A stretch of 39,695 nt of DNA from Fragilaria crotonensis (lineage: Eukaryota > Bacillariophyta > Fragilariophyceae > Fragilariales > Fragilariaceae). Positions 10,834 to 21,000 of the stretch are shown piece after piece. Position 1 is the first letter of the stretch; every line of letters begins with the position of its first letter. Both the position numbers and the translations under genes were made by a program. The notes under the pieces were generated by a model that made no database searches, was not told the DNA's origin, and saw nothing but the letters and a program-made list of their open reading frames with translations. The stretch is taken from NCBI GenBank assembly GCA_022925895.1, contig JAKSYS010000595.1, positions 1 to 39,695 of the forward strand. Reading direction: 5' to 3'.

Positions 10834-11541
10834 CTACTTATCCTTCATCCAGGGCAATTCTCTAACGATGGTAGCTGGAAGGAACTTGGATGGTACGGTC
10901 GCTTGATAGGTGGCATATTCGGGAAACTTAGCGATGAGTCCCTTCTCCTCAAAGTCTGATTTGAGATCCAATGCATACCAGAGAATCGCCGTGAGCAACA
11001 AGCGCGTCGCCGAGCCCGTGACGATGCTCAACCCGGCAGCCGCAGCCAACGATCCCGCGTACATTGGATGACGCATCTCGGAGTAGACACCGTCAGTCCT
11101 GAGGTTACCTCCCGATGGAGGAACCGGCCACGGACTGAGGGAGTCGCCCAAATCGCTCAGTGAGACGATCAGAAGGGCAGCGCCAGCCAGCAAGAGTCCG
11201 GGTCCCAATAGGAACATCACGACATCGCCGATGATGGGAATTCCACCTCCAACAATGCACCCCAACAAGGCGAATTGGGCAACAGTATAGGTTTCTCCGC
11301 GGGAACCAAACTCACCATCCATAATGTTGGTCTTGACGGCATCGATATCAAAATTCAATCCGTCTGCACTCTTGAGGCTTCCCATGAGTTCTTGGACTTT
11401 ATCTTGCAATCCAGCGAATGGCGTTTCAGCCATTTGCAGAGGAAAAGAAGGACTGCCAACCTTGATGTTAGAGCGGCGACTCGTTGTAGGTGCAAACGCT
11501 CCGACGGAAGCAAGACAAAGGGCGTGATTGAAGAGCTTCAT
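10834..11541 (-). CDS. Plastid-targeted ICMT/phospholipid-methyltransferase-like membrane protein
   Basis: The protein has 235 residues from the ATG at 11541. The N-terminus is a short signal peptide ending in SVGA^FAPTTS, a close match to the diatom ASAFAP plastid-import motif, followed by a Ser/Arg-rich transit-like stretch. The mature part has three or four membrane segments and the ICMT/PEMT hallmark YSEMRHPMYAG (about residues 155 to 165). A C-terminal EEKGLIAKFPEYATYQATVP block is also typical of the isoprenylcysteine carboxyl methyltransferase and phospholipid N-methyltransferase superfamily. These bind S-adenosylmethionine and methylate lipids or lipidated proteins in membranes. The substrate is unknown. 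In a plastid it could act on a prenyl lipid or quinone-like compound, which is only inference. The gene is divergent from the CHK2 gene. Confidence 0.82.
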   Translation of the reverse strand: MKLFNHALCLASVGAFAPTTSRRSNIKVGSPSFPLQMAETPFAGLQDKVQELMGSLKSADGLNFDIDAVKTNIMDGEFGSRGETYTVAQFALLGCIVGGGIPIIGDVVMFLLGPGLLLAGAALLIVSLSDLGDSLSPWPVPPSGGNLRTDGVYSEMRHPMYAGSLAAAAGLSIVTGSATRLLLTAILWYALDLKSDFEEKGLIAKFPEYATYQATVPSKFLPATIVRELPWMKDK

Positions 11542-12016
11542 TGCGATACTTGTCCTTTAGTCGATCGATCTTGTGGAAATTATGTGCAATCACGCAATAC
11601 CCCTTCGCAATACCCAACATCGAACGATGGGTGGAACGAGAATACCGTCTACAAAATGTGTATAGAACATGAAAGATATGCTCACAGATTTGGGAAGATA
11701 TTTTCAAGGGGTGCTTGGCATGTCTCGTCTGTCAGGTGTTGTCCCTACATCTGCGTCCAATTCTACTCCGGGTATCTATTTATACAAATATACACACTCG
11801 TATGAACTCAATGCGATTCAAATTGAATCCCTATTCACATGGCGCGCGAGGTCTTCCTCGACGTTTTTCCCTATCGAATCCGCAGTCGTAAACCTTAGCT
11901 CGCTCTATTGTCAACATACCAAACCGTCGGCTCACTTTTTCCTTCCACGAGTCTCTCGAAGGACGTGAGCATTGACCATTGTTCGACGCCACTCCGAGTC
12001 AGGTCCGAGCACCAAC
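11542..12016. other. Divergent promoter region between methyltransferase and CHK2 genes
   Basis: These 475 bp must carry both promoters. No gene is visible and GTAC dyads are nearly absent here, unlike most other gaps. A GGCGCGCG patch lies near 11840. I see no TATA box that I would defend. Confidence 0.5.
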
Positions 12017-14578
12017 ATGCAACCTCGAACTGCTTATCCCGTCATAAAGGATCCCTTTGAAAAAGAGTTGGCGGAGTGTGGCGACTCGCAGAGTGTTGTG
12101 GTGAGTTCCCATCGTTGATGTGTCATGCAACGCATTCCCGAGAAACTCTCGTGGAACGGCACAGTCCTATTTCTACGCACGTTTCATACATCTTGCTTCT
12201 CACTGACTCCTTTTTCACTTGTTTAGCTGGATGGTTCTCAAACACAAACGCAAACGGACTTTATGACTCAGAATGAGCTTACTCAAATGGGCGACACTTT
12301 TGAGGAGAGCAACAGTTATTCGCCTCCCTCAGTTGTTTTGGACCCGAGACAAGTGTCGTGGGGGCGTCTGATTGCGGAAGAAGGAGAAGGACGGTGGGAG
12401 TTACAGCCCCGTGAACCAAAGCAAAGACAACACTTCCAGCAGCACGAATTGATCAACGTTTTAGGATGCTTGCAGATCCACAAGTCTGACAAGTTTAACG
12501 AATTCACTCTAGGTCGAAATTCCAAGATGGACGTTGTTCCTCCCAAACCATCCAAGAATATTGGTGAAGACTACAAAATTTATGAGTGGGCGCACTCTAT
12601 GGTGTCCAACAAGCATTGCACTTTGTACTGCATGTTGAGTAGCAATGGTGGCGGTGGAATGGATATCTTCGTCGAAGATTCCTCCGGTAATGGAACTATT
12701 GTCAATGGCACAATCTTGCTAAAACGAGGCGAGAAGCGTCTGATACACACTGGTGACGAAATTTGCCTTGTCAATCCACACCCACTTCGGAAAAAGATTC
12801 GAAATACAGAACTAGTCCAACTAGTTCAAAGGCGGTACACATATATATTTGTCAACGTTTTTCAACAACAGCAGGCAATAAGTTCTGGAAAACGAAAACG
12901 AGTCATGCCGCCACCGTCCTCAGTCAAGCGTCGGATCGGCGTTGTGGACCCTCGCTCTATGGTGCACCGATCAATAGAAAACCATCTGAACGCCGTCCAC
13001 AGATCGTCTCCCAAAGCCTCCACCGTTGTGGCAGGCAGCACCACGGAGGCCACTGACAAACGAGTGGAAGAGTACTATGATATTCGCGACACACTAGGAA
13101 CAGGAACTTGTGGTGAGGTGAAGCGAGCGATTTCTCGTCTAACTGGAAAGGAGTTTGCGGTTAAGATTATTTCGATTGGTAAGCGGAATCGTGGTGCCCT
13201 TCTGTCTGACCAAGAGTCAGCTGCGCTAAAAGCAGAAGCGTCCATCCTAAAAGCGTTGGATCATCCTTACGTTGTTAAGCTCTATGACGTTTTTGTTCAT
13301 CCTGATGTTGCCATCTATCTTGTGATGGAGCTCATGTCGGGCGGAGATCTTTTTGATCGCATTGTTCACAAGACTCGCTACACCGAAGTGGAGAGTCGTC
13401 GAACCATGCGACGACTCTTGAATGCCGTTTACTACCTTCACGAAAAGAAATCACTTGTTCATCGCGACTTGAAGCCGGAAAATATCCTTTGCATGAGCCG
13501 ATTCAACGATGTAGACGTCAAGCTGACGGACTTTGGTTTAGCCAAGAGCGTCACAAAGGAAGGCTTGAAGACATTCTGTGGAACGCCCCAATACTTCGCC
13601 CCCGAAGTTATGCGACGAAACTATACCATTGCAGGAAAGGGTCGCTACGGTAGAGAAGCAGACATGTGGTCACTAGGAGTCATTCTGTACGTTTTGCTTT
13701 CCGGTATGCCGCCCTTCGACGTTTCTCAAGGATTTGAAGCCCTTGGTGATTTCGAGGTGACTTTTCCGGAGGCGGTTTGGAAAGGAGTCTCCACTGCAGC
13801 ACGTGATTTGGTAAGACAGCTACTGGTAACCGACCCAGACAAACGATTGTCAGTTGTCGGTGCTTGTGATCACTCATGGATCCTCATGGAGGATGGCGAT
13901 ACCCACACCCATCCTCTAGACGACCCAGCCGCGCCTATGCGGTTACGGAAGGAAACTCCACTACAAACATTGCTTGCGAATGGGGTGACACCAGAAACCA
14001 TCGAATCAGCTTCTACCTCCAAATCTCATGTAGCTGTCGAGGAAGTTTGCTCGCCTGTCCTTATCAGCGGCCATGTTACCCCGCCACATCGAGAACCCGT
14101 GGTGCTGCCTGAAAACTTAAACAGCCGTGGAAATCACTTTCGGGATATTGTCGCAAAATCTGCTGAAAAAGAGAAGCATGGGCCACCTGAAGCGCGGCAG
14201 GGTGATTCTGGACTCGTTTCATGTTCCACCAAGTCGAAAACAGGCACATCAATCAAACAAGAAACCAAACCAACGGAGCTCACGGACGATGAGATTTGTT
14301 CTCATTTCAGCGATGATAGTCGATCATCCATCAGTGAATGTACAGTCAGTACCAAAACTGAGTTAGGTCGTAATGCTTCGACGTCGTCTGCAGAAGAGAG
14401 GCAGCTAGAGAAGGCGGATTTGATCCGCGACTCGACAGCACGGCAAACGAATCGCAAGACAGCTGATAATGACAGGACTCCCAAGTCCAAGGGAAAGCAA
14501 AAGACTCCTGCCGACGAACTTGCTGGCAAGCAGCAAAGAACGTTGACCAATTGGTTCCAGAAAAAGGGTGGTGTTTAA
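12017..14578 (+). CDS. CHK2: CHK2/Rad53-type checkpoint kinase (SQ/TQ cluster, FHA, kinase, C-terminal PIP-box candidate)
   Basis: The coding sequence is join(12017..12100,12227..14578), 811 residues. The 126-nt intron has a GTGAGT donor and a pyrimidine-rich TTTAG acceptor, phase 0. Residues 24 to 48 hold six SQ/TQ sites, the ATM/ATR-target cluster of CHK2, and the intron divides it. An FHA domain covers about 105 to 215, with FTLGRNS, the SNKH phosphothreonine-binding motif and GNGTIVNG. A basic nuclear signal (KRKR...KRR) follows near 250 to 264. The CAMK-type kinase domain spans about 312 to 580: GTGTCGEV loop, Lys341 in FAVKI, HRDLKPEN (Asp442), DFG (Asp463) and CGTPQYFAPE. All catalytic residues are present. 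The tail is Ser/Thr-rich. It ends in QRTLTNWF (798 to 805) plus QKK, which fits the PCNA-binding PIP box Qxx(I/L/M)xx(aromatic)2. Expected role: nuclear DNA-damage signalling. Confidence 0.94.
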
Positions 14579-14982
14579 GCGTAACAACGATGACCACTCG
14601 ATCAGTATCGTGCACATGCACACCTTGCGCGCCATGACGGGTGAAGTGAAAACAACTCTGGGCGTAAAATCGACACCAATTGAAAATTTCATTCCAGGAA
14701 TCAGGTGAAGTGATAGCTTTAAGGCGCCAATAATTAGCTGACAAGTATGTTTGCATCTTGCCTGCTTCACTTCACTTGGAATAGCCTTCAAGCGTAAAAC
14801 GGAACCACCTACATTGCTCCACATCGGGGACGGCATGTTTGCGTATAAGAGGTGTCTTGAGGTCGGCATTGTGACATCGGTGACCAATGGTGGACCCGAC
14901 GAACACCACCCCCGAGGCCCGCAGTCGCTGGCCATTGCTTCATGCTGTCGGAACTGGTGAACGCTACTCAGTGAACTCGTAC
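14579..14982. other. Convergent 3' region, no gene resolved
   Basis: This lies downstream of CHK2 and would be the 3' flank, or a last exon, of the minus-strand unit discussed at 14983 to 15327. Minus-strand frames run through it but extend under the CHK2 3' end, so I do not call them. Confidence 0.35.
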
Positions 14983-15327
14983 TCACTGTACTCGTGGCCA
15001 AGACATAAGTTGGGAGCAATAGTTTCCGAAAAGATACGAGAAATCATGCTCTTGGTCATTGATCACGATGGTAGGGATTTCGTGGAAACATGCGGACGGA
15101 TGCTGGGCAAAGATTCGGTCGTGCCTTACAATTCCCGGCAAATGAAGGAGTGTTCGCCTTCTGAACCTTAGGATTCGGCTGAGTTGAGAGTTGGATTGGA
15201 AAGACAACGGGACGGTAGTGCCTTCTCTCTCATCGTTGGTTCCATCAACGAGCGGCATGGCAAAAGCCCAGTGACTAACTTTCGGCTCGTCCCCATCATT
15301 GATCAGCATTTCATGATTTTCAGAATC
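14983..15327 (-). other. Unresolved minus-strand coding-like segment, possible extra exon of the gene at 15408
   Basis: From 15327 downward the minus strand is open for 114 codons with ordinary codon use (DSENHEMLINDGDEPK at its start). It is preceded directly by GGTAG, which could be an acceptor, and ends at CAGTGAGTAC, which contains a GTGAGT donor. This looks like an internal exon of the gene ending at 15408. However, the best donor in that gene (GTGAGG, first base 15460) is in the wrong phase for the GGTAG acceptor. The exon structure is therefore unsettled. Confidence 0.3.
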
Positions 15328-15407
15328 CTACCGTATTTGAGATCATACTACACTGTCGCCAGCACACTGAGCTGTCAACCATACAACGTATGTTTTTCCC
15401 TGCATTC

Positions 15408-16484
15408 TCAACGAAAAAGGCCGGAGAGATGAAAACGATTATCTGGATACAACGCCTCACGATGTTGACTTGGGCAGCTTCTGGGAACCAATCCCAACAC
15501 CCTTGCCTTGGGATCGAGGAAACTAACTCGTACATTGACGTTGAGTTCCCTTCCTTCAAGAGCAACGCCAGGCAATCCCATCACTTGATTCCATTCTTCT
15601 TGGAATCCATGATCTGAAGCGCAGGATTGAGTAACGTCACCAAAATCATCCCAGGCGGCACAGCCACCGCGGAACTCACGTTCCAAAAAGTCTAGGAATT
15701 CTTCTGTCACAATGCCAGGCGAGGTTTCTTGAAAAATAAAATGAATCTGGTTCAACGCGCGTCCCACGCGACTAAACTTAACAAGGTCCAAATTATATTC
15801 GAAGTCCAGTTGATCACTCATGTATCGAAAGTTTCCCATGGCCTTGAATATGTTCTCTGCCTGAGATTCTATCCAAATCATGGCTATCTTGGCAGCGGCT
15901 GCTTGAAAGGGGTCAGTGCTAGCTTCAAGATCTCCAAGCAACACCCTCTTGTCGTCATTTCCAGTGGAGTAATGGGTCCCGAAAGAGCGAGTTGTGAAAT
16001 CGGAAAACCTGCATCGACGATCCTGCTCCAATTCCAATGTTCGGCTAGCAATCCTCGCGCTGTCTACACTTTGATCATCATCACCTGTGGTCTCACCTAT
16101 CAAACCCAACGATTCTTCGCAGTCGAATACATCTTCACTATTCTTCATACATTCCGACGGCAAGGTGCAATGCGAAACGTAACCTTTCCCATGAAGTTCG
16201 GAACAGTCGGTACCAGAAATGGATGGGGTCACAACCAATGTGAATTCCCTCACAGGTCCAATCGGAGGAACATATTGCAGTCTTGTACTATCAATGGAAT
16301 CCGATGCACGCACTGGATTCACTGTTGACGTCGTCGTTGTGGTGACAAGTATCCACAACAGTAGAATCCAGGGAGCGGCGACCAGCACGGCGCAGACACG
16401 AACCATACGCCCCGTTCCAAGTTCGTCGTTTGTCTCGTCGAGCAGCAACAATTCATTTGGGTCGTCCTGGACAGTATTCTCCAT
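15408..16484 (-). CDS. Type II membrane protein of unknown function
   Basis: The frame gives 358 residues from the ATG at 16484. A short acidic cytosolic N-terminus precedes a membrane anchor at about residues 27 to 48 (MVRVCAVLVAAPWILLLWILV), followed by a Thr-rich stalk. The remainder is a lumenal or extracellular domain with several Cys, acidic patches and no motif I recognise. The last 20 or so residues, after a GTGAGG at 15460, may be intron read-through, with further exons downstream (see 14983 to 15327). The copia element lies 137 bp upstream of the start codon, so its insertion could affect this gene's promoter. Confidence 0.6.
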   Translation of the reverse strand: MENTVQDDPNELLLLDETNDELGTGRMVRVCAVLVAAPWILLLWILVTTTTTSTVNPVRASDSIDSTRLQYVPPIGPVREFTLVVTPSISGTDCSELHGKGYVSHCTLPSECMKNSEDVFDCEESLGLIGETTGDDDQSVDSARIASRTLELEQDRRCRFSDFTTRSFGTHYSTGNDDKRVLLGDLEASTDPFQAAAAKIAMIWIESQAENIFKAMGNFRYMSDQLDFEYNLDLVKFSRVGRALNQIHFIFQETSPGIVTEEFLDFLEREFRGGCAAWDDFGDVTQSCASDHGFQEEWNQVMGLPGVALEGRELNVNVRVSFLDPKARVLGLVPRSCPSQHREALYPDNRFHLSGLFR

Positions 16485-16616
16485 TATGCAGGACTTCTTG
16501 CACTCGATTCAGCCCAGTGAACCCCAGTGTTGAATGCTTAACGTAATCCTGCCATACATGCACGCACGAGGCACGAGAGGAGATGTCAGATGCGCGATGT
16601 GTGATCTGCGATCAGT

Positions 16617-16621
16617 GTATC
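16617..16621. repeat. Target-site duplication (GTATC), left copy
   Basis: GTATC directly precedes the 5' LTR and recurs directly after the 3' LTR at 21885 to 21889. A 5-bp duplication is the expected footprint of a copia integrase. Confidence 0.9.
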
Positions 16622-16759
16622 TGTTTCTCCCTACAGTAGTACCTCCGGGTTTCCCGATCCACAGATGACGTCACGTTGCGAGACTCTAGACTCGCACTCA
16701 CCACTCATCTCATTAATCTACTAAGCTGCTCTTATTGATTAACTTCATACGTAGTGACA
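16622..16759 (+). repeat. 5' LTR of the copia element
   Basis: A 138-bp repeat starting TGTTTCTCCC and ending GTAGTGACA, identical by eye to the copy at 21747 to 21884. Being short, it should hold the promoter and the R region. It contains a palindromic TGACGTCA. Confidence 0.95.
16666..16673. promoter_or_regulatory. CRE/bZIP site TGACGTCA in the 5' LTR
   Basis: A perfect 8-bp cAMP-response-element palindrome at 45 bases into the LTR. It is the canonical target of CREB/ATF-type bZIP factors. In diatoms, related TGACGT elements take part in CO2/cAMP-responsive transcription. That it drives this LTR is inference. Confidence 0.6.
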
Positions 16760-16788
16760 CAGCTTAGTGATCTTTCCCTGGTTTGACC

Positions 16789-18036
16789 ATGTCTACCAAA
16801 CTTCCTAGTGTCAATGACACTTACTTCCAGCACAAGGTGCTTACCAGAGTTCATGGCCAGCCCACCTACGAAACTCTACAGACTCTCGCTACCGAGATCA
16901 AGGCCAACGCCTCTTCTGTGCCCTCCACGCTCGGAGGCGGCCAATACGGCCACCTCGGACTCATTCTGTCCGCCGACCGTTACGCCACTTTGGCGCATAC
17001 CGTCCCTGGATTAGTCCTCCTAATCCAGGCCCATTCGATCCACCTGCTAACGGCACTGGCCCGCAAATTGAAGCCGCCAAAGATGTCTGGCGCGAACTTA
17101 AACTCTCATTCGACCTCTGTCAAGCTACCAAAAGCGCTCATTGCGCAGATTGTCGAGTCTATTGATTCCATCTATCTACGAGCCCTGCTCAACCGCACTA
17201 CTGGCCAATACCTCCGATATTCGCGCTGTTCTAATGCATCTTTTCGCCACTCATGGGAAGATTACTCCTCAGCAAGTCAAGGCGAAGGAAATGTCCACCT
17301 TCAACATGCACTATGACATCTCTCTCCTGTTGACACTGTCTTCAACACTATCGACGATCTCGTTGATCTTGCCGAGCATGCTCTCTCCCATGACTCCCCA
17401 GCAAATGATGGATATGGCGTACGTTATTTTGCACGCCAGCCCATTCTCCAGCAGGATCTCCGTCTTTGGAATCGACGTCCTCCTGCTGAACGCACCTGGG
17501 CTAATATGCTCACTCACTTTCGTGACGCCCAGAGCGATCTCAGCTCTCTCCCGACTGCTGGTGACATCTTCCACCAACAGCCTGCCCACCAAGCCAATGC
17601 TGTTTCCGCTATGGCTGACCTTGTCGCCCAACGCCTTCTCGATACGCTTCCTCCGGACACATCTCCACCTGTCGCCCTTCCGACTGATGCTGCTAACGCC
17701 GCGTTTCAACTCCGTGATAGTGTTCTCGCTGCACGCGAGGCTGCTCTCCTCACTCAGATGTCTGAGATGATGTCCCTGCTACGAACCGGCTCTTCCTCTG
17801 GTAACGCTTCCTCTCAACGTGACACTCGTTCCTCCCGTGGTGGTCGCTCGGGCCGTTCCAATGGTCGTGGTCGTGGCCCCACTGCTCCCGCTCCTCGCGC
17901 GTACTGCTGGTCCCATGGTGCCTGTGCACATCCCAGTTCGGAATGCAACCATCCGTTACCTGGCCATCAGACTGGTGCTACGTTTGCTACTATGCAAGGC
18001 GGCAGCACGACAAACTGTTTCTGGCTTCCCACCTGA
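16789..18036 (+). pseudogene. Gag region of the copia element, frame broken
   Basis: Translation would begin at ATG 16789. Gag-like sequence (GGGQYGHLGLILSADRY; later ATHGKITPQQVKAKEM and TWANMLTHFRDAQ) is found, but it moves between frames near 17006, 17133, 17205 and 17325. Each shift corresponds to one base gained or lost in a short homopolymer. From 17326 one frame runs through a Gly/Arg/Ser-rich stretch and a Cys/His motif (YCWSHGACAHPSSEC, about 17900 to 17945) to a TGA at 18034. The protease follows in that same frame, so the TGA separates gag from pol. Gag would coat the RNA in cytoplasmic particles. As sequenced, no full-length Gag can be made. Confidence 0.85.
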
Positions 18037-21000
18037 CAGTCCGGGCCTACTCTAGGGTATCATTTAGCGAATACGTTATCTCCCCCTTCTGTAGACAGCC
18101 TGCCCACTCCTCACGTTCTTCTCGATTCTGGTGCCACTGGCACGTTCGTTGCCACGTCCGACGTCGTCCACCTACATCGTCCCGTTCCGGTCTCCAATGG
18201 CCCCACCGTTCTCTCGGCTAGCGGTGATGTTATGTCTTCTGCCCTTCACGGTCTCCTCCCACTATCCTCCCGTCTGAGTGCACAGGCGCAGTCTGCTTTT
18301 GTTCTCGATGGTCTCCGTACTGGTACTCTCGTCTCCCTTGCTCAGCTCTGTGACGACGACTGCATCGCTATTTTTTCCAAATTCGATGTCAAAATAGTGA
18401 AGCGTGACACTGTCATCATCACTGGCACTCGCACCCCCAATGGTCTCTGGTCCATCCCTCTTGCTGCTCCTCCCCATCAGATTAATGGTATCCTTCGCCT
18501 TGATCGGTCTCGCGAAGCTCTTGCGATTTACCATCACACTGCCCTCGGTAGTCCCTCCCCTTCTACGCTCCTACGCGCGATTCGTCGCGGTCATCTCACC
18601 AGTTTCCCTGGCCTTACTACTCAGCTAATAAGCAAACATCTTCCTAAATCAATCGCTACTACTCTTGGACACCAAGATCAGGAGGCCAAGAACATTCGTT
18701 CCACTCGCTCAGTCCCACCTTCCGAAGCTTTCACTTCTGATTCCGACACTGATGTTGCTCCCTTACTTGCCCCCCGCACTCATCACGTTTCCGTCGTGCT
18801 CCTTGAAAACCAGTCGCTCCTCAAGTCTTATTCCGACCAAACCGGTCGCTTCCACGTCCCGTCCAGTCGCGGTAACAATTATATCTTTGTCCTCTACCAC
18901 CAGGACACTAACTCTATTCACGCGGTCGCCATTCCGAATCGGCAGGCCGCCAGCATCCGCAATGCTTGGGAGACCACTCACAAGTTGCTTCTGCGCCAGG
19001 GCCATCCTCCTGATCTCCATATTCTTGACAACGAATGTTCTCAAGATCTCAAAGACGCCTTCACGAAATACAAGATCCAATTCCAGCGAGTTCCCCCCAA
19101 AGAACACCGTGCTAACGCAGCCGAACGTGCCATCCGGACGTTCAAGAATCATTTCGTTTCCGTCCTTTGCACCGTCCACTCTAAATTCCCTCTCACTGAG
19201 TGGGATCGGCTCTTGCCTCAAACGACGCTGACCCTCAATCTCCTTCGTTCTTCCCGCATTCATCCTTCGTTATCGGCTCATGCTTCCCTTTTCGGCAACT
19301 ACGATTTCAATCGCACGCCGCTCGCCCCCATGGGCACTCAAATCGTTGCACACACTTCAGCCGACACTCGCACCCCCTTCGGCGAACACGGTAAAGTCGG
19401 CTGGTACATTGGTCCTTCGCTTGAACATTACCGTTGTTGGAAGTGCTACTTTCAGGACACGATGCACGAACGCGATGTTCTCAAAGTTGATTTCTTCCCT
19501 GAAAAAATCGCGTTTCCCGAATTCTCTCGCGAAGATTATCTCCGCCAAACTGCCGAAGACATGCTTCATTTGTTGCACCCCCAGCACCCTACCGCTTTCC
19601 CCCTTCACGATCCTCTTTCCTTTGGCCCTCCCATCCTCAACGCTTACGCTAAAGTAGCCGACATCCTTCGTCGTGCAGTCCACCCTCTCTCCTCCGCTCC
19701 TATCGCACCTGTCCCTCCACCGACTCTCGCTCCTGTTGCACCGCCTCCGAGGGTGCCGTCAGAAATCGCTGACCCTCCTCCTGCCCTACTCGCGTCTCCT
19801 CGTTCTGTCCTACCCCTTGCCCCTGTCTCACTTCCGAGGGTGCTCGTCTCCGCTTCCAGTAAACCGCTTCCGCTCCCTGCAGCCGTTCTCCGACAAAGCC
19901 CTCGCGCCCGCCTTACTCGCCTCATGTTCGACCCGCGCACTCATCGTCGCCTCCCTCTCGCCCAATCGATCCAACACGATCCCACCATTGCTGGCAAAAT
20001 GTACAATCCTACCACAGGCAAGCCCGAAACCATCGACTCTCTCCTCCGCGGACCTGATTCCCTGATCTGGTCTAATTCCCTTTCCAACGAATGGGGCCGC
20101 TGCACCCAAGGCCTCACCAAATCCCGCTCCGTTGGTGACCAAATCCTCGGCAACAACACCATGGTTTTCATTCATCCCCATCAGGTCCCGGCCGGTCGCA
20201 AAGTCACCTACGCCAACTTCGTGTGCACCATGCGCCCTGGCAAAGCTGAGCCCTATCGTATTCGCATGACCGTCGGCGGCGACCGGCTTGACGCTTACCA
20301 AGATGTTCGATCTCCGGCCATCGGTCTTGTCGACACAAAGCTTCATCTCAACAGTGTCATTTCTGACGCTCACCTTGGTGCTCGCTATTGCACTGGCGAT
20401 TTAAAGGATTTTTTTCCTCGTGTCTGATATGCCCATTTTCCAATACATGCGCATTCACCGCCGATATCTCACGGCCGAAGTCATTAGTGAGTACAATCTC
20501 ACCGATCCGCATTTCGACTCCAAGGGTTATATCTACGTCGAAATCCGCAAGGGTATGTACGGCCTCAAGGAGGCTGCCATCCTTGCATACGATCAACTCA
20601 AAGCGCACCTCGCCCCCTACGGTTACTTCCCTGTCACACACACTCCCGGACTCTGGCGCCACACCGACCGTCGCACCACGTTCACTCTTGCGGTTGATGA
20701 CTTTGGCATCAAGTTCTTCTCTCAGTCAGATGCTGATCATCTCTTCGCCGCGCTTGCTACCAAGTATGCCCTCACCAAAGACTGGACTGGCTCCAGTTAC
20801 CTCGGATTCAAGATCGCTTGGGACTACTCCGCCGGTCACGTTGACATCTCCATGCCAGGTTACGTACCCAAAGCACTTCTCGCCTTGCGTCATCCATCTC
20901 CCCTCCGACCTCAGCATTCCCCCGCATCTATGGACCGCTCCCGTGTACGGTCAGAAGGTTCAACTCGCGAACTCGGACATTTCCCCGCTTCTCGACAAAC

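Noticed and set aside
19828-20373. 181-codon minus-strand frame inside pol
   Set aside because: Antisense shadow of the integrase-RT coding region caused by the C-rich composition.
20405-20427. Programmed frameshift at the seven-T run in RT
   Set aside because: Copia elements do not normally shift inside RT, and similar single-base breaks occur at many other homopolymers, so decay or sequence error is simpler.
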